Shown one piece after another: positions 44,800 to 52,954 of a stretch of DNA of 64,000 nucleotides (position 1 is its first letter; each line of letters begins with the position of its first letter). Position numbers and translations under genes: made by a program. The notes beneath the pieces were generated by a model that ran no database searches, was not told the DNA's origin, and saw nothing but the letters and a program-made list of their open reading frames with translations. The stretch is from G965222505 sp965222505 (GTDB taxonomy: Bacteria; Bacteroidota; Rhodothermia; Rhodothermales; DATKEJ01), in NCBI GenBank assembly GCA_965222505.1, contig OZ244956.1:3596001-3660000 (forward strand), given 5' to 3'.

Positions 44800-46283
44800 A
44801 CATTAGTTTAGCGGTTTCAGGCAGCTCTTGTCTTGTTAGAGGCCGCAGAACCGCGATGTTGTCTATGTTTTTCTGCCAAAGTGGACCAAAAACCCACTTT
44901 GGGTAAAATTCCACACTGGTACAGATGCTCTCTGGTGATCCAGGTCACATCATGAAGGCTCGGCCCCTGTTTACTCAGGTACCAAGGCCGATAACGCGTC
45001 AAGCTCACCTCGGCTTCGGTCTGCTCAAGCCGACGGGCCAGAAACAGCACCTGGGCTGCGGTGACGATCAAGCGAAAGGCATTGATTGAGACAATGCGAC
45101 GATACCGCCGACACCGATCCTGGCCCAAGCCCAGGCTCTGACGCGCCTGCCAGATCGTGATCTCAATCGACCACCGGGCCTTGTATTCATCCAACACCTG
45201 TTCAGCATCCAGATTCAGCGCCGTTGTGAAGTAAGCCTGGATCCAGCGATCGCGTTTCCATTTACGGCTAGCTTGCCGCCAGGCGAGACGGCGTACCAAG
45301 ACCACTTGCAGATCCACTTCCGGCATCACACTGTGCCAGCGACACCGAAGCAGATACACCTCAACGCCGGGTTGATGCTCACGCCAGTCGTCTTCGGCCA
45401 GCGCCAACTGTTCAGGCGTTCCCAAACGAGGCCCTTTCTTGGCCTTGCGACCCCGACCACGACGCGGCACAGGCCGTGCGTACAACGGACTGTTCTTCGA
45501 CAAACGACCGATCACATCGACTTGACCGGGCAGATCACGCAAAAACTGCTTCGTGGCATAATTGCCGTCTTGAACTGATAAAACGGCTCTATCGGTGCCC
45601 ACGACGCCGACAACGCGGTCGAGCATGGCCCGTGCCAACGCACTCGGGCTCTGATAGACCACATCAAGGGCCTGGTCCGAACGCACATACAACGCCAGAC
45701 CGATGGGCACCGAGATGTACTGGTCAGGCCAGGGCTTGAGTCGAATCAACATTTCAGCTATGATGAACTGCAAGCCCCACAGCGTACGATATTCCTGGCG
45801 CGCCGTGCCGGCCCCGTTGCGAAAAGCGGCACAGCCGTCAATCGATCGGCCGGTTTTCTTACATGTAGTCTCGTCAAAGCGGACACGTACCGGTTCATGT
45901 TCGGGCACAAAACGGGCCGCGATGGTGATCACGGTGATCCAGAGCCAGTCGAGTTTGTCATAGAGTGGACCACCGATGAAGACATAGAAACGGGTAAAGT
46001 GCTTCACGGCCGTGGCCCCACTACGCCAGAGGTAGTTGGCAATGGTGTGTCGACTCGGCGACAGACAGAATCCGAGTGCGAGTATCAGAAAGCTTTGCCG
46101 CGCACGTTGGTTGAACAGGTCGGCAAACTCGGTGTCAAGGAACGAACCAAAGTCAGTACGTATAAACGAATCCACGGCGGTGCTCTGAAGGTGAGGTTGA
46201 AGGATGACAACTCCCTCACTTCTCAAGTGCCGTCGTGTTTCTTTTTTACATCAAAGCAGCGCCATTTTTCGCTAAACTAATGA
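44800..46283 (-). mobile_element. IS701-like insertion sequence, right copy (inverted)
   Basis: Inverted second copy with the same terminal repeats and CTAG flanks at 44796-44799 and 46284-46287. The pair could form a long hairpin in single-stranded DNA. Confidence 0.88.
44817..46226 (-). CDS. IS701-like DDE transposase (right copy)
   Basis: Same 469-residue sequence as the left copy with intact DDE residues, opening at TTG 46226. Transcription of the two transposase genes converges on the core. Confidence 0.9.
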   Translation of the reverse strand: MRSEGVVILQPHLQSTAVDSFIRTDFGSFLDTEFADLFNQRARQSFLILALGFCLSPSRHTIANYLWRSGATAVKHFTRFYVFIGGPLYDKLDWLWITVITIAARFVPEHEPVRVRFDETTCKKTGRSIDGCAAFRNGAGTARQEYRTLWGLQFIIAEMLIRLKPWPDQYISVPIGLALYVRSDQALDVVYQSPSALARAMLDRVVGVVGTDRAVLSVQDGNYATKQFLRDLPGQVDVIGRLSKNSPLYARPVPRRGRGRKAKKGPRLGTPEQLALAEDDWREHQPGVEVYLLRCRWHSVMPEVDLQVVLVRRLAWRQASRKWKRDRWIQAYFTTALNLDAEQVLDEYKARWSIEITIWQARQSLGLGQDRCRRYRRIVSINAFRLIVTAAQVLFLARRLEQTEAEVSLTRYRPWYLSKQGPSLHDVTWITREHLYQCGILPKVGFWSTLAEKHRQHRGSAASNKTRAA

Positions 46284-46305
46284 CTAGAGTCGGACATGCT
46301 GGACC

Positions 46306-47667
46306 CTACGGGGTGATGGTCATGGTGCGGGTCTGCGCATATCCTCCGGTTTCCAAGCGATAAAAATAGGTGCCACCCGTTACGCGCCCAGCTTTCCATG
46401 TGGTCTGGTAGGTCCCGGCTGGGAGGGCCTCTTCTACGAGGGTTGCGATTTCCTGGCCGAGGACGGAATAAATCCTCAGGGTCACATTTGTTGGTTCGGG
46501 CAGGGTGAATTGGAACGTGGTCTCTGTCCCGGTCCTCAAGGGGTTGGGGTAATGGGCCGCGAGGTCAAACCCATTGGGAATGTTGCCCTCGATGCGCTCC
46601 GTGGCGGTTTCGGTGGCGGTTTGTGGGGCAATGAAGACGGGGGCAACACCGGCATCAAACCGGCCCACTTCGGCGCCGGTCCGGTCGTGGAAGGTTACAT
46701 ACCCTGCAGTTGTAAAGCCTGTGGTATGGCCGATGTAAAGGTGTTCATGGGTACCGTCATACGCCAGGGCCGAGGGGGTGTCGGCACTATTGATTTGAAG
46801 CGAATCGGACAGGGTGTTCGTCCGGGTGTCAAACCGGAGGATTTGATCTTGCCCGGCGGCCAGCACGTATACTTCTTCAGCATCAGAGGCGAAGAACACA
46901 TCCTGCCCCACTTTACTGGCATCGCCGAGTTGATAGGGGAATGAAAGACGATCTACTTCGGCGCCGGTGGGGCCGTTCAGAATGACCACCTGGCCGTTCG
47001 TCTGGCCAATGAGGTTAAAGTTCTCATCATACCTATCGGCACCCGTGCAGAAAACCCACAGTTCCTCCTCGGCATCGACGGCAAGGCTGCGCGGACCGCC
47101 GCAGCCCACATCGAGGGTTTCCAGGAGGGTGTAGGTGGCTGTATCAATGACGGCCAGGGTGCTGTCTGTGCCGAAGCCACCTTTGGCCACGTACGCCCGG
47201 TTACCTACCACGGCAACACCCTCGGGGGCACCGCCTACCTCAATGGTTTGGACGATGGCATCTTCTTGCACCACGGTCAGAAATCCGGGTGAGGTGAACG
47301 ATTGGCTGGTGATGTAGAGGGTTTTACCGCTGGAACCATCCATATATCGGCTGCCGGTGATGCCTGCAATTTGCCCGACGCGCTCACGCGTGTTTAGGTC
47401 TACAATATCGATCCCAGCTCCTGTGTTGGACATGATGTATAGCCGGTTTTCGAAAATACCTACGCTTTGAATGATCGAGCCGATGTCTGAGGCTACGTCT
47501 TGCACGGTCGTGCCCGTGCCGGGGTCATACAGGGTGATGGAGCCGTTGGCATCGCTAAAGTTGCCCTGGTTGGCCACAATCACCTGTGAAACGGTGGGTT
47601 GCGCCGCGAGGGAAGTTGTAAGGCAAAAAGCCGAGAAGAGAATCAGGTGAAGGGTGCGCATGGGCAT
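46306..47667 (-). CDS. Secreted seven-bladed-type propeller, BtuG-like cobalamin-binding candidate, with type IX sorting domain
   Basis: 453 residues from ATG 47667 (an alternative TTG frame to 47691 was not used; ATG 47661 is also possible). The signal peptide ends near SLAAQ. The body has YncE-like propeller repeats: VIVANQGNFSDANGSITLY, NRLYIMSNTGAGIDIVDLNT, EGVAVVGNRAYVAKGG, TLAVIDTATYTLLETLDVG. The end is a type A sorting domain (YPNPLRTGTETTFQF, RIYSVLGQEIATLVEEALP). It is 20 bases downstream of a BtuB-like receptor under a cobalamin riboswitch. In Bacteroides, BtuG is a surface propeller encoded beside BtuB that captures B12. This protein is a likely equivalent but uses a sorting domain in place of a lipid anchor. 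Confidence 0.82.
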   Translation of the reverse strand: MPMRTLHLILFSAFCLTTSLAAQPTVSQVIVANQGNFSDANGSITLYDPGTGTTVQDVASDIGSIIQSVGIFENRLYIMSNTGAGIDIVDLNTRERVGQIAGITGSRYMDGSSGKTLYITSQSFTSPGFLTVVQEDAIVQTIEVGGAPEGVAVVGNRAYVAKGGFGTDSTLAVIDTATYTLLETLDVGCGGPRSLAVDAEEELWVFCTGADRYDENFNLIGQTNGQVVILNGPTGAEVDRLSFPYQLGDASKVGQDVFFASDAEEVYVLAAGQDQILRFDTRTNTLSDSLQINSADTPSALAYDGTHEHLYIGHTTGFTTAGYVTFHDRTGAEVGRFDAGVAPVFIAPQTATETATERIEGNIPNGFDLAAHYPNPLRTGTETTFQFTLPEPTNVTLRIYSVLGQEIATLVEEALPAGTYQTTWKAGRVTGGTYFYRLETGGYAQTRTMTITP

Positions 47668-47687
47668 AGGTTTCAGGTGTGTAAAGT

Positions 47688-49577
47688 TCAATAGGTAAGG
47701 GTGAGTTGTGCGCGGGCATGCCGGGGCGGCATGGGGTAGTCCTTGATCACGGCATAGGCCCGGTCCAGCAGGTTTTTAAGCTGTAGGCTCAAGGTGAGGG
47801 TGCCCTTGCGAATGGCGTGCTGGACGCGTATCTGTGCATCCATCGTCCAGTGACCGTCCAGGGCTTGCCGGCCATCCGTCGTGATAAACCGCTGCCCGAT
47901 GTAGCGCCCGCTCAGGTCCAGCCGAACCGGGCGCCATCCGAAGCCTGCAAACGTTTTCAACTGATGCTTGGGGACGTACCGCAACGGTTGGTCGAAGGAC
48001 GGCGCATCGGTTGTCTGGTCCATGGCATCGGTCAGGGTGTAGAGGACACCCCCGTGGAGGTGCAGGCCGGTCCGTTGGCCCAGGGTGCCTTGCATGGAGG
48101 TTTCCAGTCCTCGGGATCGGACCCGGCTCACATTTTCCGGTATCCAGAGGCTGCCTAGGGGTTGCCAGACAATCTGGTTGCGGATGCGGGAGGTGTACCC
48201 TGTCAGTTCCAGTTGCAGAGGGCCGGGGTGCCAGACGACCCCTGCATCGAGCGTCCAGCCTTGCTCGGGGCGCAGGGCCGGATTGCCACCGGGTTGCCAG
48301 AAGCGGTCGTTGAAGGTCGGGACCCGAAAGGCGCGGCCTAGGCTGGTTTTGAAATGCAACGCCTGGGCCGCCCAGGGTTGCCAGTTCAGGCCCAGGCGCG
48401 GACTCCAGGCCGCCTGGTTGGCAGCACCTGTAGGGCGGTATGTATCGAGCCGCACGGACGGGTAGATGCGCAGGCCGTGCTTGTGCAGTGTGCCATTCAG
48501 GAACAGCCCGGCCTGCCGTTCTCTCGCTTTTTCGGAAAGGCTGGGGTGTTGGGCCGATCTGTAGGCCGTCGTCAGCCCGGCATTGAGTAGGGCATAGGAA
48601 CGCAGGGGGACGTGCACTTCCGTATCCAGGGTGGCCGACCAACGCCGACCGGTTTCATCCAGACGAAGTTGCGGATTGAGGTACCGCAGGTGGCTACGCT
48701 GCCACATTCCCCCGATCTTCCATCGGCCCCAATCTGGCGTAAACTCAGCATGCATCCAGGAGCGCAGGTGCCGGTCCCATTGCCGCTCTCCGATGGGGAG
48801 ACGGGTGCCAGGGCCGGGTAATCCCCGCTCAGCGGTGTTCCACCATCCGGCTCCTTGGAGGCGGTATCGGGTGCCCGTGTGTTGCAATGCCGCGTAGAGC
48901 GAAAACCGTTCCCGGTCGGCGTTGGTGCGGGGAACTTCCCGTGCCGGGAACAGGGCTGTATTCAGGTATCGGAAGTTGCCTTCTGAACGGGCATAATCGA
49001 TCACCACCCTGCCGGTCAGGTGGTTCCAGCGTCGCGCAAGCAGCGCGCTGGTGCTACGGGTGCCGAATGCCCCGTAACCGGCTTGAAGCGTCAGGCCGGT
49101 GTGCTCCGGCGCTTCTGTGCGCAGGTGGACCACCCCGCCCATGCCTTCGGAACCGTACAGGGCTGAGCCTGCGCCGTGCATCACTTCGACCGAAGAAAAC
49201 AACAAGGTTGGGAGCAAGGAGAGGTCGACTTGCCCCAGTTGCGGATCGGTGAGGCGGTGGCCGTCGAGCAAGATCAGGGTTTGAGAAGCGCTGGTACCCC
49301 TGAGGGACAGGGAGGCCAGTCCTCCAGCACCATAGTGCCGGATGAAGGAGCCGGTACGGGTTTCGAGGAGTTGTGCTACGTTTTGCACCCCGGCATCGCG
49401 GATGGCGGTGGCATTCAGCAGGGTAACCCGTGCGGGAGCGTCGGCCGTAGTAATGGCCCCGCGTGTAGCGGTTATCGTGACGGCCGGGAGGGTCATCGTG
49501 GTATCGACCTGTGCGTTGGCAGGCAGGTTCCAGCAGAGCAGCAGGAGGAAAGTAAAAAGGCGCGTACGTATGGACAT
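47688..49577 (-). CDS. btuB: BtuB-like TonB-dependent vitamin B12 receptor
   Basis: 629 residues, close to E. coli BtuB. The signal peptide ends PANA-Q, a TonB-box-like segment (LPAVTITATR) follows, then the plug with LSLRGTSASQTLILLDGHRL and VEVMHGAGSALYGSEGMGGV, and a barrel ending ARAQLTLTY. The gene is preceded by a cobalamin riboswitch and terminator, which makes corrinoid uptake the most likely function. It is followed by the propeller gene. The start ATG 49577 comes directly after the U-run of the terminator. Confidence 0.9.
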   Translation of the reverse strand: MSIRTRLFTFLLLLCWNLPANAQVDTTMTLPAVTITATRGAITTADAPARVTLLNATAIRDAGVQNVAQLLETRTGSFIRHYGAGGLASLSLRGTSASQTLILLDGHRLTDPQLGQVDLSLLPTLLFSSVEVMHGAGSALYGSEGMGGVVHLRTEAPEHTGLTLQAGYGAFGTRSTSALLARRWNHLTGRVVIDYARSEGNFRYLNTALFPAREVPRTNADRERFSLYAALQHTGTRYRLQGAGWWNTAERGLPGPGTRLPIGERQWDRHLRSWMHAEFTPDWGRWKIGGMWQRSHLRYLNPQLRLDETGRRWSATLDTEVHVPLRSYALLNAGLTTAYRSAQHPSLSEKARERQAGLFLNGTLHKHGLRIYPSVRLDTYRPTGAANQAAWSPRLGLNWQPWAAQALHFKTSLGRAFRVPTFNDRFWQPGGNPALRPEQGWTLDAGVVWHPGPLQLELTGYTSRIRNQIVWQPLGSLWIPENVSRVRSRGLETSMQGTLGQRTGLHLHGGVLYTLTDAMDQTTDAPSFDQPLRYVPKHQLKTFAGFGWRPVRLDLSGRYIGQRFITTDGRQALDGHWTMDAQIRVQHAIRKGTLTLSLQLKNLLDRAYAVIKDYPMPPRHARAQLTLTY

Positions 49578-49611
49578 AAAAAAAGCCTGAACCTCATCGC
49601 GAAGTTCGGGC
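49578..49611 (-). terminator. Riboswitch-associated intrinsic terminator
   Basis: On the minus strand GCCCGAAC (49611-49604) pairs with GTTCAGGC (49592-49585) with one mismatch, and is followed by seven T residues (49584-49578) right before the ATG of the B12 receptor. This suggests transcription attenuation by the cobalamin riboswitch. Confidence 0.8.
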
Positions 49612-49674
49612 CGGGGTACGCAGGTACACTACGTAACACGCCACGAACCGCTGATTCCCGGAGGTTGTGGGCAT

Positions 49675-49890
49675 GGCTACAGGCAGGTCTCCTGGCTTGC
49701 TACGTGGTACCAGGCTCCACTCGGCTGCCCGGCCTTCCCGTTCCTCAAGAACAGTGACCGGCGGCCTCGCCGTGGGGCAGGTGTACGTAGCCTACAGTTG
49801 CGGGTACAGCTCCGGAATAGCACCCTGGGGTGCGGCACCGGATTCCCTTTTCATCCGTCGTGGACTTCCACTCGGGACACCTATGGCCTA
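49675..49890 (-). promoter_or_regulatory. Cobalamin riboswitch (AdoCbl class)
   Basis: Minus-strand leader with the conserved order GGTG near 49882, AAAAGGGAATCCGGTG, GCTGTACCCGCAACTGTA, GGGAAGGCCGGG and the B12-box AGCCAGGAGACCTGCC (49697-49682). The hit is complete and begins about 310 bases upstream of the B12 receptor start. Cobalamin binding would close the receptor gene through the terminator at 49578-49611. The spacer 49612-49674 holds the switching region and no other gene. Confidence 0.93.
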
Positions 49891-49916
49891 TGCAAAGAGC
49901 GAGCCACCAATCTAAT

Positions 49917-49945
49917 CTAGGGCGTAGTGACATTCAAGCGTAAGC
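49917..49945. mobile_element. Remnant end of a MITE-like element
   Basis: Starts CTAGGGCGTAGTGACATTC and continues AAGCGTAAGC; 23 of 29 positions match the left end of the core element at 44599. No matching right end was found in the next 100 bases, so it appears to be a solo or truncated end between the riboswitch and the HHH barrel gene. Confidence 0.6.
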
Positions 49946-49991
49946 AGCAAGTAAATCAAAGCATCTGTCCGAAATTCAACATTTCGATGGG

Positions 49992-51992
49992 TTACCATGT
50001 CCATTGCACCTGCACCCGAATATCCCGCAGTCGGTTACCCGGTGCTTCGTCGAGTCCACTCCCGACGCTTCGGACTTTTTCGTACTGCGTCTCGGCCCAT
50101 TTGAGCCAGAACGTCAGGTGGCGTGTTGGCGTGTATTGTAGCAGCAGGTAGGTGCGCTGGCCCTGGCCGGATAGCGCCGGATTGGTAAGCACATACCGCA
50201 CGTCATTTTCAAAGGCATACACACGGGCATCAAATGCCGAAGTATCAAAAAAAGTAATCCGACCTTCAGTCCACAGGCGCGGGTGAAGCTGCCAGCGGAC
50301 TTCCTGGTAGAGCAAAAAGCCAGTTTCCGAAGGCATTGCTGCTTCAACAGATCGGGTGCCTTCAATGCGTCCCCGAAACCGAAGGCGTGGCTCCGGTTGC
50401 CAGGACCCATGCAAGCGAACCGATTGCCGGGTTTTGGACTGCACACCCCGAAACAGAACCCCACGCACGTTGGCGTGGACAGCAGGTGTTGATTTGGTTT
50501 CATGCCGAACTTGCAGGTAGGCGCTGGTCCGATTCCCCGGTGGGTCGTACTCCACCACCGCCAGGGTTTCATAGCCGGTGCCGGGCCGGGGCGAGGGGTT
50601 GCCCGCATCAGAGAAATGAAACTGATCCATATACGCGGCCATGTGCCACGGCCCCGGCAAGCGCAGTTTCAGGCCGAGGTACCAGCCGGTCTCGTTATGC
50701 ATCTTTCCGTTACGCTCCCCGAAGCCATAGCCGTGCAGGCTGGAAAAGGGTTGCGGATAATGCCGCACCAGAAAGACAGCTTCCAGGGTCTTGTCGGCTT
50801 GAACCTGTACCCCCCCGATGCCTGCATACCCCTTGCTGTTGGTAGCCCCTTCGCCAAACCACGTTAGCGGACCGGTGACCATCGTCCCATAAATCCCGAC
50901 CATACGCATGCTTGAAACCGGCGCATCACGGAATGCAAGGGGCATATCAAAACGGTTCCGGTAGCCGGTGAGGCCTGCGTGGAGGCGTTGCGTATGGAAC
51001 GTGAGCGCGCCGCCGATCAGCGTTTCGAGCAACTGGTCTTTCCGATTGACCTCCGCCGGGGTGCGGTGCAAACCGGAGGTGCCCAATGTACGGATGAAGC
51101 CGGCGGTGTCTCGTGTGGCATCTAGCGTGCGCCGCGAAGCCAGGGCGGTGAGGGAGAGGGTTCGGGTGAGGGCAACCGTGTTGGCGATGCCACGGAAAAA
51201 GGCGTTTTCGTTGGATGAGCCATACGGGATCAGCCCGGCACCGGAGCGCACGATGGGCCGCACGGGGTCCCGGCCTTTCCCGAATCCACTGTTTCGCCAG
51301 AACACAAGGCCCTGACCGAAGGCAACGGCATAGTCGCCGAGGATGAGGGTTTTGAGACGGCCCAGGTTGTGCACGGCGGCATGGGCCGAGGTGAAGTCAA
51401 AGCCGAAGGTGCGGGTGCCGGGTGCCCAGGCAAAGGGTTCTGCCGGGTCCTTCTCGGCGGTGAGGTTCAGGCGGAGGCGCGGATGATCCACCTGAAGGCG
51501 GGTGTAGACCCGGCCCGGTGTGCCGAGGTAGGTGGTACGGGTGGTGTCCGTGTAGCCTCGGCCCAGGGTTAGCCGTCGGGCGTAGCGCTGGCGAAGACGG
51601 AACCGGAGGGGTTTTCGAGGGGCTTCAGCCGTGCGTTCGGGTTCGGGGGTATTGAGGATGAGATAGGGGCGGATGGACGTAAACAAGGCTTGGGTGATGC
51701 CTTCGACCGCCAGCATGTCGGTGAGGTGCTTAAAGGGGCCGAAGGTGTCTCTGAACCGAACCAGGGCTACAGCATGCCGATGGCCAAGCATCGGGATTTG
51801 GGCCAACGCCTCTGCTGGTGCGGTATTGAGTGCCAGAGGATGGTCGGCGAGGTGTTCGAGGGTTTCCAGAAGGGCGGTCGGATCGGCTTCAGCGTCGGTG
51901 AGGGACTCCAGTAACCGTTCGGCATCCACCTGTGCCCAGGCTTGCGTACATGCACAGAACAGGCAGATGAGGCTAACGCCATACGAAAGCAT
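49992..51992 (-). CDS. Helix-hairpin-helix domain outer-membrane beta-barrel protein
   Basis: 666 residues. The signal peptide ends at WAQ (about 21). A ComEA-like HHH domain lies at about 52-112 (LNTAPAEALAQIPMLGHRHA, then VEGITQALFTSIRPYLIL), followed by a long beta-barrel region to a terminal W (IRVQVQWTW). This domain order is a known Bacteroidota/Rhodothermota family of unknown function; the HHH part is usually a DNA-binding module, which is odd in an exported protein. It is 12 bases downstream of a PorV/PorQ-like gene and may act with it. Confidence 0.82.
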   Translation of the reverse strand: MLSYGVSLICLFCACTQAWAQVDAERLLESLTDAEADPTALLETLEHLADHPLALNTAPAEALAQIPMLGHRHAVALVRFRDTFGPFKHLTDMLAVEGITQALFTSIRPYLILNTPEPERTAEAPRKPLRFRLRQRYARRLTLGRGYTDTTRTTYLGTPGRVYTRLQVDHPRLRLNLTAEKDPAEPFAWAPGTRTFGFDFTSAHAAVHNLGRLKTLILGDYAVAFGQGLVFWRNSGFGKGRDPVRPIVRSGAGLIPYGSSNENAFFRGIANTVALTRTLSLTALASRRTLDATRDTAGFIRTLGTSGLHRTPAEVNRKDQLLETLIGGALTFHTQRLHAGLTGYRNRFDMPLAFRDAPVSSMRMVGIYGTMVTGPLTWFGEGATNSKGYAGIGGVQVQADKTLEAVFLVRHYPQPFSSLHGYGFGERNGKMHNETGWYLGLKLRLPGPWHMAAYMDQFHFSDAGNPSPRPGTGYETLAVVEYDPPGNRTSAYLQVRHETKSTPAVHANVRGVLFRGVQSKTRQSVRLHGSWQPEPRLRFRGRIEGTRSVEAAMPSETGFLLYQEVRWQLHPRLWTEGRITFFDTSAFDARVYAFENDVRYVLTNPALSGQGQRTYLLLQYTPTRHLTFWLKWAETQYEKVRSVGSGLDEAPGNRLRDIRVQVQWTW

Positions 51993-52004
51993 AGGACCCC
52001 GGCG

Positions 52005-52814
52005 TTAGGTATGCGTGCGGAGGGATAGCACGGGCGTCCATCCCAGGTAGGGATGCCGAACGGCGGCGGCATCCACCCGGATACCGACCAACTGCAAGCC
52101 AAACCCGGCGGTAAACCGGTGGGGGGCCGTCGAAAACCCGACCCGAAGCGCCAACGTTGGCACCGGCTCAAACTCCAGGCCACCCCGTATCGAAGCCGGG
52201 AACTGCACGGCTTTGTCCACATCCAGCAAAAGCCGGGTGTGTAAGGTGGGTTGGTACATCAGGCCTACGGCCAGGCGGCGGGGCAGAGCTTCGGTCCCGG
52301 CCCATGCCGGTCGATTCATGTTGACCGCCTGGAACCCGAAGTGCAGCGTAGGGGTGGGACGGAGCAATCCGCCCAGGGTAAGGCCCCATGTCTGAGCGCT
52401 CCCGTAGCTGGAGATACGTACCGTGTAGACTTGTACGTGCAGCCCGAGGTCGAACCAGGGCCGGATGCGATGGGCTGCTCCTGCACGGACCTGAAGCTCC
52501 CGGTAGGCGGCAAAGCCGAAGGTGTGCATGCCGAGGGTCGTGTGGGTCCGCCCAAGTGGTCCAGCATACAAGAATTGCGCGGTTTGTAATTCGGCCAGCC
52601 CGAAAGGCCGACGGGTACTTACTGAGAAGATGGGGCCGTCCAGCATGGCCGGGGCTGCGGCATTGGCCGCGAAGGATGGTTCACCCGAAAGGGCCGTTTC
52701 GGCAAACCCAATGCTGGCCGACCGGGCACCCGCGGTAAGTGTTTGCCCTCGGGCCGGCACGAAACCGAGCAAAAGCAAGCCGGTTACAAGATATGTTTTT
52801 TGTAAGATTGTCAA
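52005..52814 (-). CDS. PorV/PorQ-like outer-membrane beta-barrel protein
   Basis: 269 residues. The signal peptide (VTGLLLLGFVPARG) is followed by TAGARSASIGFAETALSGEP, the hallmark start of PorV/PorQ/UPF0164-type barrels, and then alternating beta-strands with a C-terminal barrel end. PorV and PorQ help type IX secretion at the outer membrane, but this copy could also serve the HHH barrel gene 12 bases downstream. No in-frame ATG is available: the frame opens at TTG 52814 inside the heptamer array, and a stop lies two codons upstream. Confidence 0.72.
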   Translation of the reverse strand: MTILQKTYLVTGLLLLGFVPARGQTLTAGARSASIGFAETALSGEPSFAANAAAPAMLDGPIFSVSTRRPFGLAELQTAQFLYAGPLGRTHTTLGMHTFGFAAYRELQVRAGAAHRIRPWFDLGLHVQVYTVRISSYGSAQTWGLTLGGLLRPTPTLHFGFQAVNMNRPAWAGTEALPRRLAVGLMYQPTLHTRLLLDVDKAVQFPASIRGGLEFEPVPTLALRVGFSTAPHRFTAGFGLQLVGIRVDAAAVRHPYLGWTPVLSLRTHT

Positions 52815-52892
52815 TTGTCAATTGTCAATTGTCGATTGTCGATGGGTGCCAATCATTGACCATTGACAATCGACCATTGACAATCGACCATT
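52806..52892. repeat. Heptamer array with inverted arms (AATTGTC/GACAATC)
   Basis: The left arm is GATTGTC (52806-52812), three AATTGTC and one GATTGTC. After a GGGTGCC centre, the right arm has ATTGACC, ATTGACA, ATCGACC, ATTGACA, ATCGACC. A left 14-mer AATTGTCGATTGTC pairs with GACAATCGACCATT in 13 of 14 positions. It contains the only available start codon (TTG 52814) of the PorV/PorQ-like gene and lies upstream of the PorD-like gene on the other side. Confidence 0.85.
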
Positions 52893-52954
52893 CTGAAATG
52901 CAAGTCTAAACAGGGTTGAGCGATATGCGCGTTTTCAACCATAAAGACAATTGA

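Larger units (their letters stand above)
43111..46287. mobile_element. Nested palindromic mobile-element island: IS701-like, MITE-like core, IS701-like inverted
   Basis: Two apparently identical 1484-base IS elements face each other and bracket a 201-base core. Each IS is flanked on both sides by CTAG (43111-43114, 44599-44602, 44796-44799, 46284-46287), the 4-base target duplication expected of IS701-like elements. Removing both elements rejoins the core to its flanks with its own CTAG-ended inverted repeats, so the IS copies seem to have inserted into the two ends of an older small element. The whole could also move as a composite transposon. It lies 18 bases beyond the stop codon of the B12 operon. 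Confidence 0.85.

Noticed and set aside
43111..46287. Composite transposon with cargo genes
   Set aside because: The core is only 201 bases and has no gene; nested insertion into a MITE explains it better.
52806..52892. Possible CRISPR array
   Set aside because: Units are only 7 bases with no spacers and there are no cas genes; it is a simple tandem repeat.
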